Below, piece by piece: positions 1 to 5,456 of a DNA stretch of 5,956 bases. Positions within the stretch are counted from its first letter, which is position 1. The number at the start of each line of letters is the position of its first letter. A program made the position numbers and the translations under genes. The stretch covers positions 1 through 5,956 of the forward strand of contig JALSHL010000031.1 in NCBI GenBank assembly GCA_026982255.1. The letters are read 5' to 3'. A model generated the notes under the pieces. That model made no database searches. It saw only the letters and a program-made list of their open reading frames with translations, and had not been told where the DNA came from. The DNA is from Paracoccaceae bacterium (GTDB taxonomy: Bacteria; Pseudomonadota; Alphaproteobacteria; Rhodobacterales; Rhodobacteraceae).

Positions 1-3000
1 GTGCTGACCGGCGGCGCGCCGGAAGGCTATGACGCGCATCTGGTGGCCGGACTGGTGGCGCGGGCCGACGGGCCGGTGATCCATGTGGCGCGCGACGACG
101 CCCGCCTTGCGGCGATGCGCGAGGCCCTGCGGTTTTTCGCCCCCGACCTGCCGGTTCTGGAGTTTCCGGCGTGGGATTGCCTGCCCTATGACCGTGTGTC
201 GCCTAATGCGGATGTCTCGGCGCGGCGCATGGCAACGCTGGCGGCGCTGGCGGACGGGTTCGCGCGCCGCTCGGTGGTGCTGACGACCCTCAATGCCGCC
301 ACGCAGCGGGTGCCGGCGCGCGATGTCATCGGCGCGTCGAGCTTTACGGCGGTGGTCGGAAAGCGACTCGATCTGGAGGCGCTGAAATCCTATTTCGCGC
401 GCATGGGGTTCGCCCCCGCGCCGATGGTGATGGAGCCGGGGGATTTTTCCATTCGCGGCGGGCTGATCGATATCTTTCCGCCCGGCGCCAGCGGGCCGGT
501 GCGCCTCGACCTGTTCGGCGATGTGCTGGACGGGGCGCGGCGTTTCGACCCCGAGAGCCAGCGCACCATCGAGAAGGTCGAGCGGGTGGAACTGGCCCCC
601 GTGTCCGAGGTCATTCTGGACGAGGCCGCCATCGCCCGTTTCCGGCGCAACTACCGTCACACATTCGGCGCGGCAGGGGGCAGCGATCCGCTGTATGAAG
701 CGGTGTCGGCGGGGCTGAAACATCAGGGGTCCGAACACTGGCTGCCGTTTTTCCACGAGAAACTGGAAACCCTGTTCGACTATCTGCCCGATGCGCCGGT
801 GGTGCTGGACGACCGGACGGATGCGGCGCGGGCGGCGCGGCGGGAATCGGTGATCGACCAGTATGAAAACCGGCAGGCGGCCTTGGTCGAGAAAAACCAC
901 CTCGGCAGCGTCTACAAACCGGTGGCGCCGGATCTGCTCTATCTCGACGAGGCGGCATGGAGCGCGGCGATCGCGGGGCGGCCGGTGCGGCAGCTTTCGC
1001 CCTTGCCGCAGCCTCCGGGGCCGAATGTGATCGATGCGGGCGGGCGGATCGGGCGGAGTTTCGCGCCGGAACGGCAGGCGGAGGAGGTCTCGCTTTTCGG
1101 GGCGCTGGCCGACCATATCGCGGCGCGCAAAGCAACGGGGCAGGTGGTGCTGTCGTCCTATTCCGAAGGCTCGCGCGAACGCTTCGCCACGTTGCTGGCC
1201 GACAGCGGCGTGACCGGCGTGCGGAATATCGGCAATTTCCGCGACATCCCCGAAGGCAAGGGTGGCGTCTTCCTGACCGTCTGGGGGCTGGAAGCGGGGT
1301 TCGAGGCGCCGGAGCTGACGGTGATTGCGGAACAGGACGTGCTGGGCGACCGGCTGGTGCGCAAGACCCGCACGCGGCGCGCCGAGAATTTCCTGAAGGA
1401 GGCGCAAAGCCTGACCCCCGGCGATCTGGTGGTGCATATCGAACACGGGGTCGGCAAATATACGGGGCTGGAGACCATCACCGCCGCCGGTGCGCCGCAT
1501 GAATGTATCGCGCTGGAATACGCCGGCGGCGACCGGCTGTTCCTGCCGGTGGAGAACGTCGAGCTGCTGTCGCGCTACGGGCAGGAGGTCGGGCTGCTCG
1601 ACAAGCTCGGCGGCGGGGCGTGGCAGGCCAAGAAGGCGAAGCTCAAGGAACGCATCCGCGAGATGGCCGACAAGCTGATCCGCATTGCCGCCGAACGGGC
1701 GTTGCGGTCCGGCAAGGTGATGACCCCGCCCGAAGGCATGTGGGACGAATTTTGCGCCCGTTTCCCGTATCAGGAAACAGACGACCAGTTGCGCGCTATC
1801 GAGGATGTTCTGGGCGATATGGCCAGCGGGCAGCCGATGGACCGGCTGGTCTGCGGCGACGTGGGGTTCGGCAAGACCGAGGTTGCCATGCGCGCCGCCT
1901 TCGTTGCCGCCATGTCCGGCGTGCAGATCGCGGTGATCGCGCCGACGACGCTGCTGGCGCGGCAACACTACAAGAGTTTCGCCGAACGTTTCCGCGGCCT
2001 GCCGGTCAGGGTGCGGCAACTGTCGCGCTTCGTATCCGCGAAAGAGGCCAACGACACCCGCGAGGCAATGAAACGCGGCGAGGTCGATATCGTCATCGGC
2101 ACCCATGCGCTGCTGGCCAAGGGGGTGCGTTTTGCCAACCTCGGCCTGCTGGTGATCGACGAGGAGCAGCACTTCGGCGTTGTCCACAAGGAGCGGCTCA
2201 AGGAGCTGCGCTCGGATGTGCATGTGCTGACGCTGACAGCCACGCCGATCCCGCGCACGCTGCAACTGGCCCTGTCTGGGGTGCGGGAATTGTCGATCAT
2301 CGGCACGCCGCCGGTCGACCGGCTGGCCATCCGCACCTATGTTTCCGAATTCGATCCGGTGACCATCCGCGAGGCCCTGTTGCGCGAACACTATCGCGGC
2401 GGGCAGAGTTTCTATGTCGTGCCGCGGATTAGCGATTTGGCCGAGATCGAGGAATTCCTGCGCGAACAGGTGCCGGAAATCAGCTTTACCACCGCACACG
2501 GGCAGATGGCGGCGGGGCAGCTTGACGACAAGATGAATGCTTTTTACGATGGCAAATACGACGTGCTGCTGGCGACGACCATCGTCGAGAGCGGGCTGGA
2601 TATTCCGGCGGCCAACACGTTGATCGTGCATCGGGCCGATATGTTCGGGCTGGCGCAGCTCTACCAGATACGCGGACGGGTCGGGCGTTCGAAAATCCGC
2701 GCCTATGCCTATATGACCACCAAACCGCGCGCACCGCTGACGCCGGCGGCCGAGAAACGCCTGCGGGTGCTGGGGTCGCTGGACAGTCTGGGGGCGGGGT
2801 TCACGCTGGCCTCCCAGGATCTGGATATTCGCGGGGCGGGCAACCTGCTGGGCGACGAACAGTCGGGGCAGGTGCGCGAGGTCGGCTACGAGCTTTACCA
2901 GTCGATGCTGGAGGAGGCGATTGCCAAGATGAAGGCCGGCGAACTGGAGGGCCTGTCCGAGGCCGACGAGGCCTGGGCGCCGCAGATCAACCTCGGCGTT

Positions 3001-3432
3001 CCGGTGCTGATTCCGGCGGATTATGTGCCCGATCTGGATATTCGCCTCGGCCTTTACCGGCGCCTGTCCGCCCTGTCCACCAAGGTGGAGCTGGAGGGAT
3101 TCGCCGCCGAGCTGATCGACCGTTTCGGCAAGCTGCCGCGCGAGGTGAATACGTTGCTGAACATCGTGCGCATCAAATCGGCCTGTCGCCGTGCGGGTAT
3201 TGCCAAGCTGGACGGTGGGCCGAAGGGGGCGACGATCCAGTTCCATATGGACAAGTTCGCCAATCCGGCAGGGCTGGTGGAATTCATCCATGCGCAAAAG
3301 GGGCTGGCCAAAGTGCGCGACAACAAAATCGTGGTGCGCCGCGACTGGAAAAGCAACGCCGACAAGATCAAGGGGGCCTTTGCCATCGCCCGCGATCTGG
3401 CGGCTCTGGCGCAAAAAACGCACAAAAAATAG
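1..3432 (+). CDS. mfd: Transcription-repair coupling factor Mfd (TRCF), probably missing a few N-terminal codons
   Basis: Mfd is a cytoplasmic DNA translocase that pushes RNA polymerase off lesions and recruits UvrA for nucleotide excision repair. All domains are visible in order. The UvrB-like N-terminus (about 1-330) carries R152, R168 and F172, which align with the UvrA-contacting R165, R181 and F185 of E. coli. The CarD-like RNA polymerase interaction domain spans about 471-530 (PGDLVVHIEHGVGKYTG). The motor has Walker A GDVGFGKT (619-626, K625), DEEQ (720-723), TATPIPRT (746-753) and QLYQIRGRVGR (886-896). The RecG-like TRG motif has R944 and Q954 (E. coli R953 and Q963). The C-terminal D7 domain begins near 996. 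Length is 1143 residues against 1148 in E. coli, with no frameshift. The frame is open at base 1, where GTG may be an internal Val; relatives usually have several residues before the GGAPEG motif. Upstream control lies outside the window. Confidence 0.97.
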   Translation: MLTGGAPEGYDAHLVAGLVARADGPVIHVARDDARLAAMREALRFFAPDLPVLEFPAWDCLPYDRVSPNADVSARRMATLAALADGFARRSVVLTTLNAATQRVPARDVIGASSFTAVVGKRLDLEALKSYFARMGFAPAPMVMEPGDFSIRGGLIDIFPPGASGPVRLDLFGDVLDGARRFDPESQRTIEKVERVELAPVSEVILDEAAIARFRRNYRHTFGAAGGSDPLYEAVSAGLKHQGSEHWLPFFHEKLETLFDYLPDAPVVLDDRTDAARAARRESVIDQYENRQAALVEKNHLGSVYKPVAPDLLYLDEAAWSAAIAGRPVRQLSPLPQPPGPNVIDAGGRIGRSFAPERQAEEVSLFGALADHIAARKATGQVVLSSYSEGSRERFATLLADSGVTGVRNIGNFRDIPEGKGGVFLTVWGLEAGFEAPELTVIAEQDVLGDRLVRKTRTRRAENFLKEAQSLTPGDLVVHIEHGVGKYTGLETITAAGAPHECIALEYAGGDRLFLPVENVELLSRYGQEVGLLDKLGGGAWQAKKAKLKERIREMADKLIRIAAERALRSGKVMTPPEGMWDEFCARFPYQETDDQLRAIEDVLGDMASGQPMDRLVCGDVGFGKTEVAMRAAFVAAMSGVQIAVIAPTTLLARQHYKSFAERFRGLPVRVRQLSRFVSAKEANDTREAMKRGEVDIVIGTHALLAKGVRFANLGLLVIDEEQHFGVVHKERLKELRSDVHVLTLTATPIPRTLQLALSGVRELSIIGTPPVDRLAIRTYVSEFDPVTIREALLREHYRGGQSFYVVPRISDLAEIEEFLREQVPEISFTTAHGQMAAGQLDDKMNAFYDGKYDVLLATTIVESGLDIPAANTLIVHRADMFGLAQLYQIRGRVGRSKIRAYAYMTTKPRAPLTPAAEKRLRVLGSLDSLGAGFTLASQDLDIRGAGNLLGDEQSGQVREVGYELYQSMLEEAIAKMKAGELEGLSEADEAWAPQINLGVPVLIPADYVPDLDIRLGLYRRLSALSTKVELEGFAAELIDRFGKLPREVNTLLNIVRIKSACRRAGIAKLDGGPKGATIQFHMDKFANPAGLVEFIHAQKGLAKVRDNKIVVRRDWKSNADKIKGAFAIARDLAALAQKTHKK

Positions 3433-3458
3433 GGCGTTCGGGGGAAACCGCGCCTTTT
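3433..3458 (+). terminator. Rho-independent terminator candidate after mfd, possibly bidirectional
   Basis: Directly after the mfd TAG, GGCG (3433-3436) pairs with CGCC (3451-3454) and CGG (3439-3441) pairs with CCG (3448-3450). There is a two-base TT bulge on the 5' side and a GGGAAA loop. TTTT follows at 3455-3458. On the minus strand the same stem is followed by CTA and six Ts (complement of 3424-3429), so it could also stop transcription coming from the aidB side. The T tract on the plus side is short and the stem is bulged. The A-run on the mfd side also encodes the Lys codons at the end of Mfd, so the minus-strand reading may be incidental. Confidence 0.5.
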
Positions 3459-3475
3459 CGGGGGGAAATCTCGGG

Positions 3476-3494
3476 AGGGTTCGCCGGAAACCCT
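3476..3494 (+). other. Small hairpin without a T tract
   Basis: AGGGTT (3476-3481) and AACCCT (3489-3494) form a perfect 6-bp stem around a 7-base loop. No T run follows on either strand, so it is not a classical intrinsic terminator. It could stabilise the 3' end of the mfd transcript if the preceding terminator leaks, or it could be chance. Confidence 0.3.
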
Positions 3495-3497
3495 GTA

Positions 3498-3522
3498 GGA
3501 TATATCGGGGTGGATATATCGG
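3498..3522. repeat. Tandem direct repeat GGATATATCGG, each copy holding a palindrome
   Basis: GGATATATCGG occurs at 3498-3508 and again, identical, at 3512-3522, with starts 14 bp apart. Each copy contains the perfect 8-bp palindrome GATATATC (3499-3506 and 3513-3520). The two palindromes can also pair with each other as an 8-bp stem around a GGGGTG loop. The arrangement resembles a pair of operator half-sites or a short RNA hairpin. It lies just upstream of the promoter-like element at 3546 and about 260 bp from the aidB transcription start, so if it is an operator it more likely serves the former. Confidence 0.5.
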
Positions 3523-3541
3523 AAAAAAGCGGAGCATCGCG

Positions 3542-3611
3542 CCGGTTGTCCAGTACCGGTGTCATCCGGTAGAATCTTTTGCCATCAAGACGCTACCGAA
3601 ACTGGACGGTA
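3542..3611. repeat. Cluster of ACCGG/CCGGT inverted repeats inside a larger dyad
   Basis: Alternating half-sites read CCGGT (3542-3546), TACCGG (3554-3559), CCGGTA (3566-3571), TACCG (3594-3598) and CGGTA (3607-3611). TACCGG and CCGGTA form a 6-bp stem with a TGTCAT loop. TACCG and CGGTA form a 5-bp stem with an 8-base loop. GTCCAGT (3548-3554) is the exact reverse complement of ACTGGAC (3601-3607) and encloses most of the set. Several of these pairings exclude one another, which is what alternative RNA folds or a multi-site DNA operator would show. Confidence 0.45.
3546..3575 (+). promoter_or_regulatory. Sigma-70-like promoter candidate in the mfd-aidB spacer
   Basis: TTGTCC (3546-3551) is followed after 18 bases by TAGAAT (3570-3575). 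These match the consensus boxes TTGACA and TATAAT at four and five of six positions, with near-standard spacing. Transcription would start near 3582. The element overlaps the ACCGG/CCGGT dyads, so a bound regulator could control it. No gene starts just downstream; the next start codon with a ribosome binding site is at 3803. It would therefore drive either a short non-coding RNA or a long leader for aidB. A motif of this quality can occur by chance. Confidence 0.4.
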
Positions 3612-3697
3612 AGTCCTGGTTGTCTGCGTTGCCCGGCGCGATTACCCCGTTGGACATATAGTCCTGCCCGGCGAGGAAGGGTTATACGGGGTTTTTG
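3582..3697 (+). ncRNA. Candidate small RNA or aidB attenuator leader (hypothesis)
   Basis: The stretch is bounded by a promoter-like element ending at 3575 and a terminator-like inverted repeat with five Ts at 3692-3696, giving a predicted RNA of about 115 nt. Foldable parts are TACCG/CGGTA (3594-3611), GGAC-ATATA-GTCC (3652-3664), and the long-range ACCCCGT/ACGGGGT pair (3644-3650 with 3686-3692). AGTCCTG occurs twice (3612, 3660), as does TGCCCGGCG (3630, 3665). I see no open frame with a ribosome binding site inside. I do not recognise it as tRNA, tmRNA, 6S, SRP RNA or a known riboswitch. The alternative is an untranslated leader whose terminator attenuates read-through into aidB. Confidence 0.3.
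3644..3696 (+). terminator. Terminator-like inverted repeat with a T5 tract
   Basis: ACCCCGT (3644-3650) and ACGGGGT (3686-3692) are perfect reverse complements, and the second arm runs directly into TTTTT (3692-3696). The arms are 35 bases apart, longer than in a usual intrinsic terminator. The loop contains its own hairpin, GGAC-ATATA-GTCC at 3652-3664, which shortens the effective distance. It would end a transcript about 107 bp before the aidB start codon and upstream of the aidB promoter. Confidence 0.4.
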
Positions 3698-3700
3698 TAA

Positions 3701-3726
3701 AATTTTCGTAAACATCGGGGAAAATT
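3701..3726. promoter_or_regulatory. AT-rich dyad upstream of the aidB promoter (operator or UP-element candidate)
   Basis: AATTTTC (3701-3707) and GAAAATT (3720-3726) are perfect 7-bp inverted arms separated by 12 bases. The dyad overlaps a short direct repeat in which GTAAA recurs 11 bp apart (3697 and 3708), about one helical turn. It sits about 18 bp upstream of the aidB -35 box, roughly 53 to 78 bp before the predicted start. That position suits an activator site or an extended UP element. I do not recognise the motif as a known alphaproteobacterial operator. Confidence 0.4.
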
Positions 3727-3744
3727 CCGAACGCTGCGTCAGGG

Positions 3745-3772
3745 TTGAGCGCCCACCGGCCTGTGCTAGGCT
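3745..3772 (+). promoter_or_regulatory. Predicted aidB promoter
   Basis: TTGAGC (3745-3750) and TAGGCT (3767-3772) are separated by 16 bases. A TG dinucleotide one base before the -10 box (3764-3765) gives an extended -10. The TGTGCTAGGCT form is typical of alphaproteobacterial housekeeping promoters as I recall them. Transcription would start near A3779, leaving an untranslated leader of about 24 bases with the ribosome binding site inside it. The spacing to the gene makes this the most convincing promoter in the window. Confidence 0.65.
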
Positions 3773-3790
3773 CGGCAAAACCCTTGCAAC

Positions 3791-3795
3791 AGGAG
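3791..3795 (+). promoter_or_regulatory. Shine-Dalgarno of aidB
   Basis: AGGAG lies seven bases before the ATG at 3803. It decides the start: the next in-frame ATG at 3854 (Met18) has no such element, and choosing it would discard the THEVTN segment that I recall as typical of AidB-like N-termini. Confidence 0.8.
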
Positions 3796-3802
3796 CCCCC
3801 CG

Positions 3803-5455
3803 ATGCCGCCCCGCGCCCCGATTTCCCGTCTGCCCACCCACGAGGTCACCAATATGCCGCCCTATATCGGCGATCAGGACCTCTGGCAGAGCGACACGGT
3901 TCTGCAAGAGGCCGTCGCGCGCGAGGGTGGCGGATGGGCTGCGGAGCGTCTGGCCGGTTTCGGCAAGGCGGCGGGGCGCGCGGAGGTTTTCGACCTCGCC
4001 GATCAGGCCAACCGCTATGCGCCGGAATTGCGGGCCTTTGACCGCTACGGAATGCGGATCAATCAGGTGGCTTTCCATCCCTCCTATCACGCGTTGCAGG
4101 ATCTGGCGGTCTCGCACGGTTTGCCGAACTTCGCGTGGAACCATCCGCAGAAGGGGGCGCATGTGGCCCATGCCGCACTGAATTATATGCTCAACCAGGT
4201 CGAGGGCGGGGTGCTGTGCCCGATGGCAATGACCTATGCGGTGGTGCCGGCGTTGAAGAGCACGCCCGAGGTGGCGGCGGAATGGCTGCCACGCCTGTTG
4301 TCCACGCAATACGATGCCCGCGATATTCCGGCAGCGGAAAAGACCGGTGCGCAGATGGGCATGTTCATGACCGAAAAGCAGGGGGGGTCGGACGTGCGGG
4401 CCAATTCCACGCAGGCGGTGCGCGATGGCGATGTGTGGCGGCTGACAGGGCACAAGTTTTTCTGCTCGGCGCCGATGTCGGATGCTTTTCTGACGCTGGC
4501 CTATACCGATGTCGGGCTGTCGTGTTTTCTGGTGCCGCGATTCACACCGGACGGCGAGCGCAACATGCTGATGTTGCAGCGGTTGAAGGACAAGATGGGG
4601 AACAAGTCCAATGCCTCGTCCGAAATGGAACTCCAAGGGACCTATGGCGTCCTTGTCGGGCCGGAGGGGCGCGGGGTGCGCACGATTATCGACATGGTGC
4701 AGGGGACGCGGTTCTATTGCGCCTTCGGTTCGGCGGCGCTGATGCGGCAGGCGCTGGTGCAGGCGCTGCATCATACCGCGCATCGCTCGGCTTTCCAGAA
4801 ACGGCTGATCGACCAGCCGCTGATGCGCAACGTTCTGGCCGATCTGGCGCTGGAGAGCGAGGCCGCGACAGTGTTGTCCATGCGGCTGGGCCGGGCGATC
4901 GACGAGGGGCTGGCAGGGGATGAAAACGCCGCCGCGCTGGCGCGGATCGGCACGGCGATCGGCAAATACTGGATATGCAAACGCGCGCCGGGCCATGTAT
5001 TCGAGGCGATGGAATGCCACGGCGGCCCCGGCTATGTCGAGGAGAGCATCCTGCCGCGACTGCTGCGCGAAGCGCCGGTAAACTCCATCTGGGAAGGCTC
5101 GGGCAATGTGATCTGTCTGGACGTGCTGCGCGCCCTGCACAAGGACCCCGCGACCGGCGCGGCTTATATGGCCGAGGTCGAAAAGGCGCGCGGCATGGAC
5201 GGCCGTTTCGACGCGGCACTGGACAGATTGCAGGCGGCGCTGGCAGACTCTGCGGATATCGAGTTGCGCGCCCGCAAGCTGACGGAAACCATGGCGCTTG
5301 TCTGGCAGGCGGCGCTGCTGCTGCAACACGCGCCGCAAGCAGTGGCCGATGCGTTTTGCGCCACGCGGCTGGACGGCGGTTTCGGCGGGGCCTATGGCGA
5401 TTTGCCTGCGGACAGCGATTTCGACGCGATACTGGAGCGCGCTATTCCTCGATAA
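3803..5455 (+). CDS. aidB: AidB-type acyl-CoA dehydrogenase (alkylation-response family)
   Basis: This 550-residue FAD flavoprotein matches E. coli AidB (541 residues) along its length. The N-terminal helices hold the AidB-type AVAREGGGW segment. MTEKQGGSDV (189-198) starts the middle flavin-binding part. LKDKMGNKSNAS is the typical AidB stretch, and EAMECHGGPGYVEES precedes IWEGSGN, where E431 aligns with E. coli E425, the position of the acyl-CoA dehydrogenase catalytic glutamate. R443 aligns with R437, implicated in DNA binding. E. coli AidB is induced by Ada, binds DNA and has weak isovaleryl-CoA dehydrogenase activity; its physiological substrate is unsettled, so the reaction here is unknown. 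A C-terminal tail of about 100 residues beyond the dehydrogenase core is present. The gene has its own promoter and ribosome binding site and overlaps the 3' end of hpt. A role purely in acyl-CoA catabolism is possible but less likely given the AidB-specific motifs. Confidence 0.93.
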   Translation: MPPRAPISRLPTHEVTNMPPYIGDQDLWQSDTVLQEAVAREGGGWAAERLAGFGKAAGRAEVFDLADQANRYAPELRAFDRYGMRINQVAFHPSYHALQDLAVSHGLPNFAWNHPQKGAHVAHAALNYMLNQVEGGVLCPMAMTYAVVPALKSTPEVAAEWLPRLLSTQYDARDIPAAEKTGAQMGMFMTEKQGGSDVRANSTQAVRDGDVWRLTGHKFFCSAPMSDAFLTLAYTDVGLSCFLVPRFTPDGERNMLMLQRLKDKMGNKSNASSEMELQGTYGVLVGPEGRGVRTIIDMVQGTRFYCAFGSAALMRQALVQALHHTAHRSAFQKRLIDQPLMRNVLADLALESEAATVLSMRLGRAIDEGLAGDENAAALARIGTAIGKYWICKRAPGHVFEAMECHGGPGYVEESILPRLLREAPVNSIWEGSGNVICLDVLRALHKDPATGAAYMAEVEKARGMDGRFDAALDRLQAALADSADIELRARKLTETMALVWQAALLLQHAPQAVADAFCATRLDGGFGGAYGDLPADSDFDAILERAIPR

Positions 5456-5456
5456 A
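5442..5456. other. Convergent 3' overlap of aidB and hpt
   Basis: The aidB TAA occupies 5453-5455 and the hpt stop (minus strand TAG) occupies 5442-5444, so 14 bp code for the ends of both proteins. There is no room for a terminator between them, and I see no hairpin with a T run on either strand close by. Each transcript must therefore extend into the other gene as antisense, unless Rho or polymerase collision stops it. Confidence 0.85.

Larger units (their letters stand above)
3433..3802. other. 370-bp intergenic region between mfd and aidB, rich in dyads
   Basis: No convincing protein-coding gene lies here. The reading frames that cross it run on into or out of the flanking genes in the wrong phase, and none has a start with a good ribosome binding site. 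The region is visibly richer in A and T than the genes around it. It contains several hairpins, short direct repeats and two promoter-like elements, each listed separately. A simple spacer between two unlinked genes would not need so much symmetry, so regulatory or RNA content is plausible though unproven. Confidence 0.7.

Noticed and set aside
611..1135. Minus-strand frame within mfd, Pro/Arg/Ala rich
   Set aside because: It is composition-driven and opposite a well-conserved Mfd segment, with no domain or start signal.
1503..2432. 310-codon plus-strand frame inside mfd
   Set aside because: It is an out-of-frame shadow of the Mfd motor region with low-complexity Arg/Gly/Ala composition and no motif.
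3471..3499. GGGTTCG...CCC resembling a tRNA T-arm
   Set aside because: The loop does not fit the TTCRANY pattern, and no acceptor, D or anticodon arms can be placed around it.
3686..3720. Minus-strand promoter with TATAAC as -10
   Set aside because: The best -35 candidate, TTTACG, lies 20 bases away and the properly spaced hexamer is a poor match, so it is too weak to list.
3433..3802. SOS (LexA) box of the alphaproteobacterial GTTC-N7-GTTC type
   Set aside because: GTTC occurs at 3436 and 3479, but neither has a second GTTC at the right distance, and GAAC near 3729 also lacks a partner.
3854..3856. Alternative start of aidB at Met18
   Set aside because: It has no Shine-Dalgarno and would remove the THEVTN segment; the ATG at 3803 has AGGAG at ideal spacing.
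3579..4181. Plus-strand frame of 200 codons crossing from the spacer into aidB
   Set aside because: It is out of phase with aidB, has no ribosome binding site at its start, and gives an Arg/Pro-rich product with no similarity I can recognise.
3593..5338. Long open frame of 581 codons on the minus strand, antisense to aidB
   Set aside because: It mirrors the aidB codons in a high-GC genome, where antisense frames stay open by composition. Its translation is rich in Arg, His, Gln and Pro with no recognisable domain, while the plus strand encodes a clear AidB.
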